DNA of 37,133 bases from Thermoplasmata archaeon. Its GTDB lineage: Archaea; Thermoplasmatota; Thermoplasmata; GCA-020350865. Below are positions 24,249 to 32,311 of the stretch, in pieces. The stretch is taken from contig CP070672.1 in NCBI GenBank assembly GCA_020351895.1, positions 2,659,419-2,696,551 of the forward strand, given 5' to 3'. The notes under the pieces were generated by a model, which was not told the origin of the DNA, made no database searches, and was given only the letters and a program-made list of their open reading frames with translations. The translations under genes and the position numbers were made by a program. Every line of letters starts with the position of its first letter. Within the stretch, counting starts at the first letter, position 1.

Positions 24249-25364
24249 TTATCTTCTATCCAAAGGCTGAACCTCCTCCTCGAAATAACTGTGGAATTTT
24301 CGAGGGAGCTTTTTATAATCCACTTTTTCGATAGTCTTCGAGAAATCCACCGAGTTGTATGTGTTCCAAAAAAGTATCACCTTGTCTTTCATATTTTCTT
24401 CTCTTGAGTCCTTAATAAGTGCAGCCAAGGTTTTTCCTGTATACGTCCCATCCAATTTGATTCCTTCGGTTTCCTTCATGAGTTTAATTGCCGAAATCCC
24501 TTCTTTCGTGAAAAGTGAATATCGTTCCCCAAATTGATCATGTTTGATTTCGAAATCTCTTTCCGAAAATATCAGCTTCGGAAACCGTGGGTCCGCTTTT
24601 CTTAAGAGGGAATTTGTTTTGCGTAGGAGCATGAGCATATTCTTGGCGCTGCCATACTTCGTAGGTGTGACCCTGACTGAAACGACCTTGGTTTTTCTGC
24701 CCATGGCCTTCATCCCCAGAATGAAGCCAGATGCTGTTCCAACGGTACCTAGGGGGAAATAGACGAAATCAGGCTCAGAAATCAAACCGGATTTGATCTG
24801 CTCATCAAGCTCGAAGGCTGCATTAACGAATCCCAGTGTACCTTCCGGTGTCGAGCCCCCTGGAGGGATTAGCTTTGGAAATCTTCCATCACGGAGTCCA
24901 TTTCGCAGAACCTGGTATGCGGTTCCCATGTAAAGTGCAGGAATATTGGGGTAATGATGGAGCTCAGCCCCGAAGTAGTGGTTTAAAAGAAGATTTTGCC
25001 TGACATAGTGAGCATTGGGCTGGGGGAGGAGCATTGATATGCTCCTAATACCGAGCTTTTTTGCATAGAGGGATGTAGCCAGGGCGTGATTGGAGCCTGC
25101 GTAGCCGTAGGTCAGAATGGCCTTGGCCTTTGATCTCGATACGCCCGCCAGGATGAACTCCAGCTTTCGCACCTTGTTCCCCCCATAAATCTCCCCTGAG
25201 AGGTCGTCACGTTTGATGTAGAGATTATTCAGAACCAGTTTTTTTCCCAAGGTATCCATCCTTTCGATTGCTGTGGGGAACCTTCCCAAGGATACATGTG
25301 GAATGCTCCCTCTCAAATTCGGATACCGCTTGAATAATGGGATCATCCTTCTGGTAATCTTCAT
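24249..25364 (-). CDS. D-cysteine desulfhydrase / ACC deaminase-family PLP enzyme
   Basis: 371 residues. Fold type II PLP enzyme: YIKRDDLSGEIYGGNKVRKLEF carries the Schiff-base lysine (in GGNKVRKLE), GYAGSNHALATS the substrate-carboxylate loop, and PPGGSTPEGTLGFVNAA a further conserved block. This family includes D-cysteine desulfhydrase (D-Cys to pyruvate, sulfide and ammonia) and 1-aminocyclopropane-1-carboxylate deaminase; the true ACC deaminases are rare in archaea, so a D-Cys or D-amino-acid role is preferred but not proven. Length is slightly above the usual 330-340, with an N-terminal extension (MKITRRMIPLFKRYPNLRG). Upstream of the M19 dipeptidase gene on the same strand; together they could break down D-residue or Cys-containing dipeptides. 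Confidence 0.82.
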   Translation of the reverse strand: MKITRRMIPLFKRYPNLRGSIPHVSLGRFPTAIERMDTLGKKLVLNNLYIKRDDLSGEIYGGNKVRKLEFILAGVSRSKAKAILTYGYAGSNHALATSLYAKKLGIRSISMLLPQPNAHYVRQNLLLNHYFGAELHHYPNIPALYMGTAYQVLRNGLRDGRFPKLIPPGGSTPEGTLGFVNAAFELDEQIKSGLISEPDFVYFPLGTVGTASGFILGMKAMGRKTKVVSVRVTPTKYGSAKNMLMLLRKTNSLLRKADPRFPKLIFSERDFEIKHDQFGERYSLFTKEGISAIKLMKETEGIKLDGTYTGKTLAALIKDSREENMKDKVILFWNTYNSVDFSKTIEKVDYKKLPRKFHSYFEEEVQPLDRR

Positions 25365-25542
25365 GGCTGAACTTTAAGTTTTTCTCATTCTATCACACCT
25401 ACCGTATTCGAATTGCGCTATTGAAAAAGTATCATCCCTGTTAAGTTGGCCATTATCGTCTATATCAAGGAGTTTTTCATGACAACACTTAAGTACAAGG
25501 AGTGCTTAGGTTTCTGTCAATACCCAGATAAAAGAGAATGAG

Positions 25543-25564
25543 ATATCGTATCTTGATACGATAT
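25543..25564. promoter_or_regulatory. Perfect 10+10 bp palindrome, operator candidate
   Basis: ATATCGTATC (25543-25552), spacer TT, GATACGATAT (25555-25564): a perfect inverted repeat with no mismatches. It lies 28 bp before the TTG start at 25593 and directly before a TATA-like TTTAATA (about 25570-25576). With a 2-nt loop it cannot be a good RNA hairpin, so binding of a dimeric regulator is more likely. Confidence 0.7.
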
Positions 25565-25592
25565 GTATGTTTAATAGAATGGAGAGTTCGAT

Positions 25593-25907
25593 TTGGCAAA
25601 TAGACGGTTTGGAAACTCCAAAGCCCGAATAAAGAACAGGAGTAGGCCGGATTATCAGAAGGAGGCAAAGCTCAATTTAAGGTACCTTCCTCGCTTCAAA
25701 AACCTTCTTAGACAGATTATGGAAGAATCGTCAATGAATGAGGATTTCACAAACTCGTTTATCGCCAACCTCATAACAAAGGCCTCACGAGGTTCACTGG
25801 AGGAGGCGAAAGACTATGTTGGATCCCTTGTGGACCAGGGTATCCTGGATGAAAGAACAGCGGATGATATCTGCCATCTATTAGACAGGAACAGAAAATA
25901 CCGATGA
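25593..25907 (+). CDS. Hypothetical small basic helical protein
   Basis: 104 residues from TTG 25593, with GGAGA (25581-25585) as ribosome site 7 nt before it. The N-terminus (MANRRFGNSKARIKNRSRPDYQK) is strongly basic; the remainder is helical and ends with SLEEAKDYVGSLVDQGILDERTADDICHLLDRNRKYR. No family is recognised. The basic arm would suit nucleic-acid binding. It is a single gene with its own tightly marked promoter, so it is probably expressed under a specific condition. Confidence 0.65.
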   Translation: MANRRFGNSKARIKNRSRPDYQKEAKLNLRYLPRFKNLLRQIMEESSMNEDFTNSFIANLITKASRGSLEEAKDYVGSLVDQGILDERTADDICHLLDRNRKYR

Positions 25908-25998
25908 ATACCATAATATTGTATATTTCCCGTCAATTTGCCTGTTTTGACTGAATATTTTTCATATCGGAATGGATAAGAGTGACAATGGATGAAGA

Positions 25999-26550
25999 TC
26001 AAACGGTCTTCCTGGGAAGTTGAATGCCCTTCCAGAATTCCTTTCTCGTAAGAAGTATGATTATCAATATAACAAGCACAATGTCTACTATGATAAAGAC
26101 TGGGATCGCCATGGGATAGGCCTCATATATCTTGTCGAAATCGCCGCCGTGATCACCGAAAATGTCGTATATGGTGTAGTTCACGAAATCCAAAAGAAAC
26201 ATGACAATTCCCCATACCAGGCTCAGGGCCTCTATGAATGGATGACCCTTGTACCTCCAAACATGGAAAATCAAGGCGGCCCCTACGATCATGTTAGCCA
26301 AGACCCCAGAGAGGTGTACCAAAAAAAGGGCCCGGGCACTCTCCAAGCCGTTGTATGTGACGGATCCCGAGAACCAGGAGATGTGAAAGCCAGTGACCTC
26401 ACCTCCCAGAAGTAAAATGGCGATCACATGGCCCATCTCGTGTATGAATATCATGACCGGGGAAAGGACGAGTAAAAGGAGGGCGGCCAGTATGAAATAG
26501 AGGAAGGTCTTCTTCATGTCCACTGGTTTTTTATCCGCCTGCGGGCTCAT
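25999..26550 (-). CDS. M50-like membrane zinc metalloprotease (small)
   Basis: 183 residues, about five TM helices. The zinc-binding motif HEMGH lies in the first helix region (about residues 37-41: IFIHEMGHVIAILLLGGEV), as in site-2-protease-type M50 enzymes. A later acidic segment (LDFVNYTIYDIFGDHGGD) may supply the third ligand Asp, but the standard NPDG-type motif is not seen. Start ATG 26550; a TATA-like CTTATAATC lies about 25-33 bp upstream, so the mRNA is probably leaderless. Ends 91 nt from the convergent 25593 gene. Could process membrane-bound regulators; no substrate is indicated by context. Confidence 0.75.
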   Translation of the reverse strand: MSPQADKKPVDMKKTFLYFILAALLLLVLSPVMIFIHEMGHVIAILLLGGEVTGFHISWFSGSVTYNGLESARALFLVHLSGVLANMIVGAALIFHVWRYKGHPFIEALSLVWGIVMFLLDFVNYTIYDIFGDHGGDFDKIYEAYPMAIPVFIIVDIVLVILIIILLTRKEFWKGIQLPRKTV

Positions 26551-26617
26551 GAATACTGAAAAGAGTCCACAGATTATAAGGATTTTGTGGGGGATTGAAT
26601 AAAGATAATTTTCGTTT

Positions 26618-29548
26618 CTATTTTTTCAATCGCTTTTTTATTTTCCCAAATAATGTACTTTTCTTACTTTTCAATAGTATAGTTTTCCGGGGTTTACCTG
26701 AAGGAGGTGGTGGAAGAGAGCGCTCCCTTTTCCTTTTGAATCGCTCAGTATCTTCGGATTTTTGGGATTCTGAGGAATCAGGGATGCCTTCGGGTGACTC
26801 TTGCTCCGAGGTTGCATCATCCTCTTCGGATTCTAAAATATCCTCTGACTCTGGTTCAGCCCTCCTTATGGTCTCCTTCTCGATATATACCATGCCGCCT
26901 TCAGTTTCCTTGATTTCGAAATTCTCGGGAGTGACAACTCTAAAACTCAACATATCTGGTACAATGGTTATGGGATATCCCTCCACCCCCAGGGTGTACT
27001 CCCCTTTTTCCTCAAGGACCTTTTTGATTAATTCCGGAGGTTGTAGCCTTAAAAGCATTTGGATTTTAGCTGCCTGCGTGGTATATGTGGCTGTGATGTT
27101 CTCCTTGTCCATATCCATCTGCAATTTGATGCCTTCCCACTCCTTATCCGGCTCAACAACCTCCAGACTATCTGCCTTCACCTTGGTGAGAAATGACAAT
27201 TTTAGATTGTTTAAAATTTCGGCAGTTTTGTCATTCTTGGGTTTTATTGCCACGGATTTAAGGATTTCATCCGATTCTAATCCCAGCTCTTCTCTTACCT
27301 CCAAAATGGTTCTTATAAATCCATTAAGATCGTTCATATGCTCCTGAAAGTGATCACCCAGTTCCAAGGATAGATGCTTATACATATCTCCCAGTACAGC
27401 CAATGCCAACTTGTCCGTGCTTTCCAGTCTAAATTCATGTTCCATGCCGATTTTTAGGGTTTTATCATCCATCTCTTGATTGCTTGCGTACTCAAGCAGT
27501 CTCTTTCTGAGCTCCTCTTTCTTCCCGCTCTTTGGCAAATTGGCCTCCTCGCACAGCGCAAGCAGCTCATCTTTGGTTTTGATGCCTTCAATGTGCTCTT
27601 TTGTGAATCTCTGTCCCTTTATTTTCTCTTTCTGGGCCTCCAATTCCTTACTTTCAACATATTCAAGGAGCCTCTTTCTGATCTCCTCCTTCCTTCCGCT
27701 CTTCTTTAAATTTGCCTCCACGCACAGGGCCACCAGTTCCGCCTTGGTTTGTATGTTTTCGATGTTCTCTTTTGTGAATCTCGGATCCTCTTCACCTTGC
27801 TCTTCGGACTCCTCTTCTATTCCCTCCACATATCCAAGCAGCCTTTCTTTTAGTTCAGGTAACGATCCACTGCTTTCCAATCCCACCTCCACGGCCAGGG
27901 CTCTAAGCTCCCCTACATCATCGATATTTTGGATATAATCTGCCGTAAATGTCCTGACATCCATCTCGTCTTTTAACTCCTCCATCTTTTCCTCGGCACC
28001 TTGGATCTTGGTCTCCATTTCCGCCATCTTAGATTCCATTCCCTTGAGCGCGTCTTCCATTTCGGTCTTGGCTTCTTCGCTGTCCTTCTTCTCGTCCAAC
28101 TCCAATATCTTTTTCTCGATTCCATCCATCTTGCGTTTCAATTCGGTTTCCTCGGCCTCAGCGCCAATCTGGGAGATCTCAAGATCCGTGATCTTGTCCT
28201 CCATCCCAGCAATCATGCCCTCCATTTCCGCCTTGTCCAGTTCGGTATCCATTTTCTCCATTTTCAGGTCATTCATTTTATCTTCAACGGCCCTCACCAT
28301 ATCCATGAGTTCGATCTTGTCTTCCTCTGTTCCTTTGAAGTCTTTGCCAAAATCACCCCTCTTCTCCTGGATTTCATTCACCATCTCTCTCAGTTTGGCC
28401 CTCTCCTCTTCTGTTCCCTTCTTCTCGTTTTCAAGCTCGTCCATCAATTCCAGGATACCGTCTATGGTGTCTTCCAATTCGGGTTCATCTTCTGATTTTG
28501 CTGTCCCTTCCACTTCTATATCCTGGGGCTCTGTTACTTCCACATTCTGGGGCTCTGCCACCTCCATATCCTGTGGACCTACTACTTCCTCATCCTGAGG
28601 CTCTACTACCTCCATATCATGGGATCCCGCTACTTCCTCACCATGTGGCTCTACCACTTCCACATCCTGTGGTCCTGCCACATCCATATCCTGGGGCCCT
28701 TCTACCTCCACATCTAATTCCACTTTGCTTTCTGAAGCTTCATCCAATGAAACATCCTCTGCAACGGGAATATCCTCGGGTTGGGACATTGGTGATGGCA
28801 TTTTTGTGTCTTGCTCCAAAGCTACCTCGGGTTCATCCACTGGTTTCGGCTTTTCTTCCTCTTGGATTTCCTTAGGCTTGGCTTTTGGTGTCCAAAAACC
28901 TGTCCTTTGAAGGTGATCTTCATCCAGTAAAACCCCTGAGGTGTAGCCTGTCTCTATTATCTTCTTTTCCAGTTCCATTGAAAATTCATCTAGGATATCG
29001 TCCATTGAAGAATCGGGTCCTTCCATGTCCTGGGTTTCCGCGGGCGTTTCATAGGCCCCAATATCCTCATATGAGGGCTCGATCTTTCTGTCCTCACCAT
29101 TGCATCCAAACACCATTTTAGGACAACAGACCTTAACCTCGCTCACTGACCATGCTGCTTTCTTGGTGTCTGTATCGGCTTCAATGGAGGGTTTTCTACT
29201 TCCTAGATCGATGCAGACTGACTCCATACCATTTATGGCCGATCCTACGTTTAGAAGGTTGGTGGGTAGATCCATGAATCCACATAGGTATTTCTTTATT
29301 ACAGCGGGATCGTTCTCCTCCAGGAAATTAATTGGCTCCATGGACAAGCCTGGTTTGTGGAATTCCCTTTGCTGCATTTCCCCCTCTAGATATATTAAGG
29401 GAACAGTTGTTATTTCGCCAAGAAAAAAGGATTCTGATACAGTACCACCGTTTTTGACCCTCCTTTCGGCCCCAATTTCCTGTTGTTCGCTGGTTTCGCT
29501 TTCTTTGTCTTTTATCGAAGATGTAGTCTCCATTACTCTCGTCGCCAT
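26618..29548 (-). CDS. Coiled-coil protein with three SAP motifs
   Basis: 976 residues, very acidic. Parts: N-terminal domain of unknown type (about 35-150, with a Cys cluster CCPKMVFGC at 141-149); acidic linker; eight to nine short repeats with core [GE]PQDxEV (about 282-348); a long predicted coiled coil (about 355-530) built of imperfect 33-35-residue units (xKMxExExKIxxAE); three tandem SAP units of about 58 residues (531-577, 590-633, 647-690), each with FTKEHIEGI..KDELLALCEEANLPKSGKKEELRKRLLEY-like sequence; a C-terminal domain (about 700-890) unlike anything I recognise; and a basic tail. SAP motifs bind DNA or RNA. A role in chromosome or RNP organisation is possible. ATG 29548 has a strong GGAGGG site 8 nt upstream. 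Confidence 0.7.
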   Translation of the reverse strand: MATRVMETTSSIKDKESETSEQQEIGAERRVKNGGTVSESFFLGEITTVPLIYLEGEMQQREFHKPGLSMEPINFLEENDPAVIKKYLCGFMDLPTNLLNVGSAINGMESVCIDLGSRKPSIEADTDTKKAAWSVSEVKVCCPKMVFGCNGEDRKIEPSYEDIGAYETPAETQDMEGPDSSMDDILDEFSMELEKKIIETGYTSGVLLDEDHLQRTGFWTPKAKPKEIQEEEKPKPVDEPEVALEQDTKMPSPMSQPEDIPVAEDVSLDEASESKVELDVEVEGPQDMDVAGPQDVEVVEPHGEEVAGSHDMEVVEPQDEEVVGPQDMEVAEPQNVEVTEPQDIEVEGTAKSEDEPELEDTIDGILELMDELENEKKGTEEERAKLREMVNEIQEKRGDFGKDFKGTEEDKIELMDMVRAVEDKMNDLKMEKMDTELDKAEMEGMIAGMEDKITDLEISQIGAEAEETELKRKMDGIEKKILELDEKKDSEEAKTEMEDALKGMESKMAEMETKIQGAEEKMEELKDEMDVRTFTADYIQNIDDVGELRALAVEVGLESSGSLPELKERLLGYVEGIEEESEEQGEEDPRFTKENIENIQTKAELVALCVEANLKKSGRKEEIRKRLLEYVESKELEAQKEKIKGQRFTKEHIEGIKTKDELLALCEEANLPKSGKKEELRKRLLEYASNQEMDDKTLKIGMEHEFRLESTDKLALAVLGDMYKHLSLELGDHFQEHMNDLNGFIRTILEVREELGLESDEILKSVAIKPKNDKTAEILNNLKLSFLTKVKADSLEVVEPDKEWEGIKLQMDMDKENITATYTTQAAKIQMLLRLQPPELIKKVLEEKGEYTLGVEGYPITIVPDMLSFRVVTPENFEIKETEGGMVYIEKETIRRAEPESEDILESEEDDATSEQESPEGIPDSSESQKSEDTERFKRKRERSLPPPPSGKPRKTILLKSKKSTLFGKIKKRLKK

Positions 29549-29773
29549 AGTCTATCCCTCCTCTCCTCTAGATAGTAGGTGAATTATTTACCTTACCCCT
29601 GTATCGCAGAAGGAGTATACGCCTGAAGGTTTACTACTACCATACACATGGATTCCGGAAAATATAAGCTTTGCGGAAAATAACGGATATTTTGGCCTTA
29701 ATCAGCCATTTGAGGCCAGCCTGAGGAAACGGTTTGTGAATATTCACATAAAATCTCCCGGAAAATATCCATC

Positions 29774-31150
29774 CTACCCAGATTCCTTGAATATGAACAG
29801 ATTTCCTGAGATTGGAAGGTCCTTTTGATTGAAGAGCTGGAAACTCTGCCTCAGCATCAACTCGCTGTGGGTGGTCACCAATATCCGTGCACCCTCCTTG
29901 GACAGGCTGAAAAAGAATTCCGCCAATTCCAGCTGTGTTTTTGGCTGAAGATGGGATTCCGGTTCTTCAATTATTAAAATATCATTTGGCCTCAGTTTTT
30001 CTGCCACCACCATGAATAAGGGGGCCAGCTCCTTTACCATGGACGATGCCTTGGTGATATCCATGACAGTCTCATGGTTCTCAGGGGTTTTTAAGCGGTA
30101 TTTCATCACTGAGAAAGGGTATTCATCGCTGTCCATCTCCACGATACCTTCCATTGTCTTGGACAGTAGGTCTTTGGCGATATCGTTGTAGTGACCCTTC
30201 TTACCCTCAAAACTCATCAAAAGAGAGTAATAATCGGCCACAACACCGGTAATGGAAGGGGACTTTGTGTCGGATATGGAGGCAAAAGGTGCTGCTCTGT
30301 AAAATGCATTGGAGACTATCCTGTACCCCTCAAGCAATCCAGCCCTGCCTGCTGGAATAAAGTATATTCTCCAGGGATGGTAGGTCTTGGAGGGAAGGGT
30401 ATATATATCCTCAGATGTGGAACGGTATGGAAACCGAACAATTAATTTGCCTTTTTCCCACTTATATTTGATGGTCTTGCCCTTTAGATGCTTGATTGGC
30501 AGCTTAAACATGTCATCTATGTATCTGTTAAGAAAATCGTTGTCTACCTTCAAACCGCATTCCGTTCTTATGGACTTGGATTTCCTGTAGATTCCCATTG
30601 TATATATACAACTGTACATGTTATCATTGTACTCGAAGAGTATTTTCGCGATATCCTCGCCCAGTCTGATGTAATCGTATATGGAAGATGAGAAGACATA
30701 TGTCATCTCAGATCTAACACCTTCCTTTAATCTTTCATGACATAAGGAAGACAACTCGGAATTGATGCGATTTCTTATTTTTTCCCTGTTCTTTCTGGAC
30801 AGGCTCTTGATGGTTTGAAGGTCCCTCTGACTCACCTTCCAGGTCCCCTCGTTTTTTGGAACCGACTTTCGGGAAGATTTCCCCTTGGATTTTTTCGTGG
30901 ACTTTTGGGGTTGCGACTTGGTCTTTGGGGATTTTGACACGACTTCCTCCACCAATCTAATGAACTCGTTTTCAACGAGCTCTGGAAGATAGTCTGACAC
31001 TTCCTCCATGGTAGGACTTATCACCTTCAATATGCTGTACATCAGCTGAGCCATTACAGATTTGCCAACGTTATTCTTACCCGCGAAGAAAGAGCAATTC
31101 GTCATCTGGATATTGGCTTTGTCTATGGGCCCAAAGTTTGTGACCTGCAT
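29774..31150 (-). CDS. AAA ATPase of the OLD/RecF-like (AAA_15/21) type
   Basis: 458 residues. Starts MQVTNFGPIDKANIQM, the usual opening of this ABC-type ATPase group, with Walker A AGKNNVGKS (about 24-32). Walker B DILIIEEPESHLQP and the following VTTHSELML (H-loop) are near the C-terminus. A Lys/Ser-rich segment (about 70-95) interrupts the first half. Unlike OLD nucleases there is no TOPRIM domain after the ATPase, so it is an ATPase-only member. Such stand-alone ATPases occur in defence pairs and in DNA-repair contexts; the only downstream gene on the strand is the SAP coiled-coil protein, 225 nt away with its own ribosome site. ATG 31150 has no clear Shine-Dalgarno; the frame stays open about 17 codons upstream but has no standard start there. 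Confidence 0.8.
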   Translation of the reverse strand: MQVTNFGPIDKANIQMTNCSFFAGKNNVGKSVMAQLMYSILKVISPTMEEVSDYLPELVENEFIRLVEEVVSKSPKTKSQPQKSTKKSKGKSSRKSVPKNEGTWKVSQRDLQTIKSLSRKNREKIRNRINSELSSLCHERLKEGVRSEMTYVFSSSIYDYIRLGEDIAKILFEYNDNMYSCIYTMGIYRKSKSIRTECGLKVDNDFLNRYIDDMFKLPIKHLKGKTIKYKWEKGKLIVRFPYRSTSEDIYTLPSKTYHPWRIYFIPAGRAGLLEGYRIVSNAFYRAAPFASISDTKSPSITGVVADYYSLLMSFEGKKGHYNDIAKDLLSKTMEGIVEMDSDEYPFSVMKYRLKTPENHETVMDITKASSMVKELAPLFMVVAEKLRPNDILIIEEPESHLQPKTQLELAEFFFSLSKEGARILVTTHSELMLRQSFQLFNQKDLPISGNLFIFKESG

Positions 31151-31550
31151 CTTTATTTGTGGTACCTTTTGTTCAACGGACTCGATTTCAATCCCCCCGC
31201 TGGATCATCTGATTTTAACTTCGATATCCTTATTCAAACTCACAACCTGATTTTAGTTCATATTAATTAAGTTTGTTATCATATTATCCTATTTAGAAAG
31301 ATTCACGTTCCCTTTGAGATTCTGATTCTTGATGGAAGTCATAATCAAGTGGCTGATGGCCTATCTGGGTAAATCATCGATTATAAGCAGTTCGCCAGGA
31401 TCTTACAGACCTTAAGTTTACTGGCTTTGGTACAAAGGGGGAGAGATGGAGGTTCTGAGGGGTGAAAAACCTCAAGGAAATCAATTTAAACTCCGATGTA
31501 ATTCCGAGAATTGCATATCTTCGATATAATAAATCCATGGTGGTCATAAA
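31151..31550. other. 400-bp intergenic region with two promoters
   Basis: No gene seen. It holds the leftward promoter of the ATPase gene (TTAATTAATATG, about 31268-31257 on the minus strand) and the rightward promoter of the 31551 operon (GATATAAT, 31523-31530, followed by GGTGGT at 31539-31544). A short inverted repeat GAGGTT/AACCTC (31449-31454, 31468-31473) could form a weak hairpin. Confidence 0.4.
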
Positions 31551-31889
31551 TTGAGCCTCGCACCTAAAGCAAAGGGAGTAAAATATACAACACTTCTTTT
31601 GATAGTCGTAGGGGTCTTTTTTTTAATACCCGGTATTCTGTATATTCTCGAAGGCGGACCCTTAATCGCGCTGTTGCCCTTGTTTTTAACTTTAGTGTCC
31701 ATGATCACCTCTATTGGCCTTTACCTTCTAAAGAAATGGGCCTGGATTGCCGCCATTATCATTGGATTCGTTGGAACCATCATTTTTGTTGCAGATTGGG
31801 TGAATATAAACATAGAAAGCTACCTCGGTGGAATTTTTTGCATAATACTTTTAATCGCTCTCGTGATGAATCGTAGATATTATATCTGA
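31551..31889 (+). CDS. Small four-TM membrane protein
   Basis: 112 residues from TTG 31551; GGTGGT 6 nt upstream supports this start. Four TM helices with very short loops and no catalytic residues. First gene of the group that ends with the radical SAM enzyme; the 53-nt gap to the next gene contains a TATA-like ATGTATAAATAG, so it may be separately transcribed. Function is unknown. Confidence 0.6.
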   Translation: MSLAPKAKGVKYTTLLLIVVGVFFLIPGILYILEGGPLIALLPLFLTLVSMITSIGLYLLKKWAWIAAIIIGFVGTIIFVADWVNINIESYLGGIFCIILLIALVMNRRYYI

Positions 31890-31907
31890 AAAATACAAAT
31901 ATAGTAT

Positions 31908-31917
31908 AAATGTATAA
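31908..31917 (+). promoter_or_regulatory. TATA box before zinc-ribbon gene
   Basis: AATGTATAAATAG lies about 28-36 bp before ATG 31943, fitting a leaderless start of the three-gene unit 31943-35273. Confidence 0.5.
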
Positions 31918-31942
31918 ATAGAGCCTTTCTGATTTATGTGTC

Positions 31943-32311
31943 ATGAATGCCTCTTATCGATTTCTTTTGATTTTTCTGGGCATTATCCTGCTATTTCTCG
32001 GTTTGATATTCCTCATGGGTAGCTCCGGGGAATCCATGAATATAGCAATCGGAATCATAATGATCATAATAGGCTCCGTGTTCTTCCTGATAATCTACAG
32101 GGTCGATTACGCAAAGGCCGTGCAACCGAAATTGGTCAGTCAAACCGTAAAAGTCGATCTCCCAGGTGAAAAAATTATCAAGGACCTTAAATGCAAAGGT
32201 TGCGGTGCCAAGCTGTCTGATAGAGATCTTGGGATGATTTCGGGGGGAGTAATTGTAAAATGTAGTTATTGCAATCTAGTTTACGAATTGGAGGAAAAGC
32301 CAAAATGGTAG
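31943..32311 (+). CDS. Two-TM protein with C-terminal zinc ribbon
   Basis: 122 residues. Two TM helices (about 7-27 and 33-52) with a short outer loop, then a cytoplasmic zinc ribbon (CKGCGAKLSDRDLGMISGGVIVKCSYCNLVYELEE, two CxxC pairs). The stop overlaps the start of the next gene (ATGGTAG at 32305-32311), so translation is coupled. Probably part of the same membrane complex as the DUF2207-like protein. Confidence 0.7.
   Translation: MNASYRFLLIFLGIILLFLGLIFLMGSSGESMNIAIGIIMIIIGSVFFLIIYRVDYAKAVQPKLVSQTVKVDLPGEKIIKDLKCKGCGAKLSDRDLGMISGGVIVKCSYCNLVYELEEKPKW

Noticed and set aside
26020..26415. 131-codon plus-strand frame
   Set aside because: Antisense to the HEMGH protease; no start signal.
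26595..29582. Several long plus-strand frames opposite the SAP protein, with apparent repeats
   Set aside because: They mirror the repetitive, acidic coding sequence on the minus strand; the Ser/Leu-rich or Pro/His-rich composition is an artefact.
31320..31375. Possible C/D-box sRNA (TGATGG ... CTGA)
   Set aside because: Only one imperfect C-like and one D-like box; no D'/C' pair and no terminal stem.
32269..32304. Upstream start for the DUF2207-like gene
   Set aside because: It would overlap the zinc-ribbon coding region by 43 nt; ATG 32305 has a ribosome site and is followed by a proper signal peptide.
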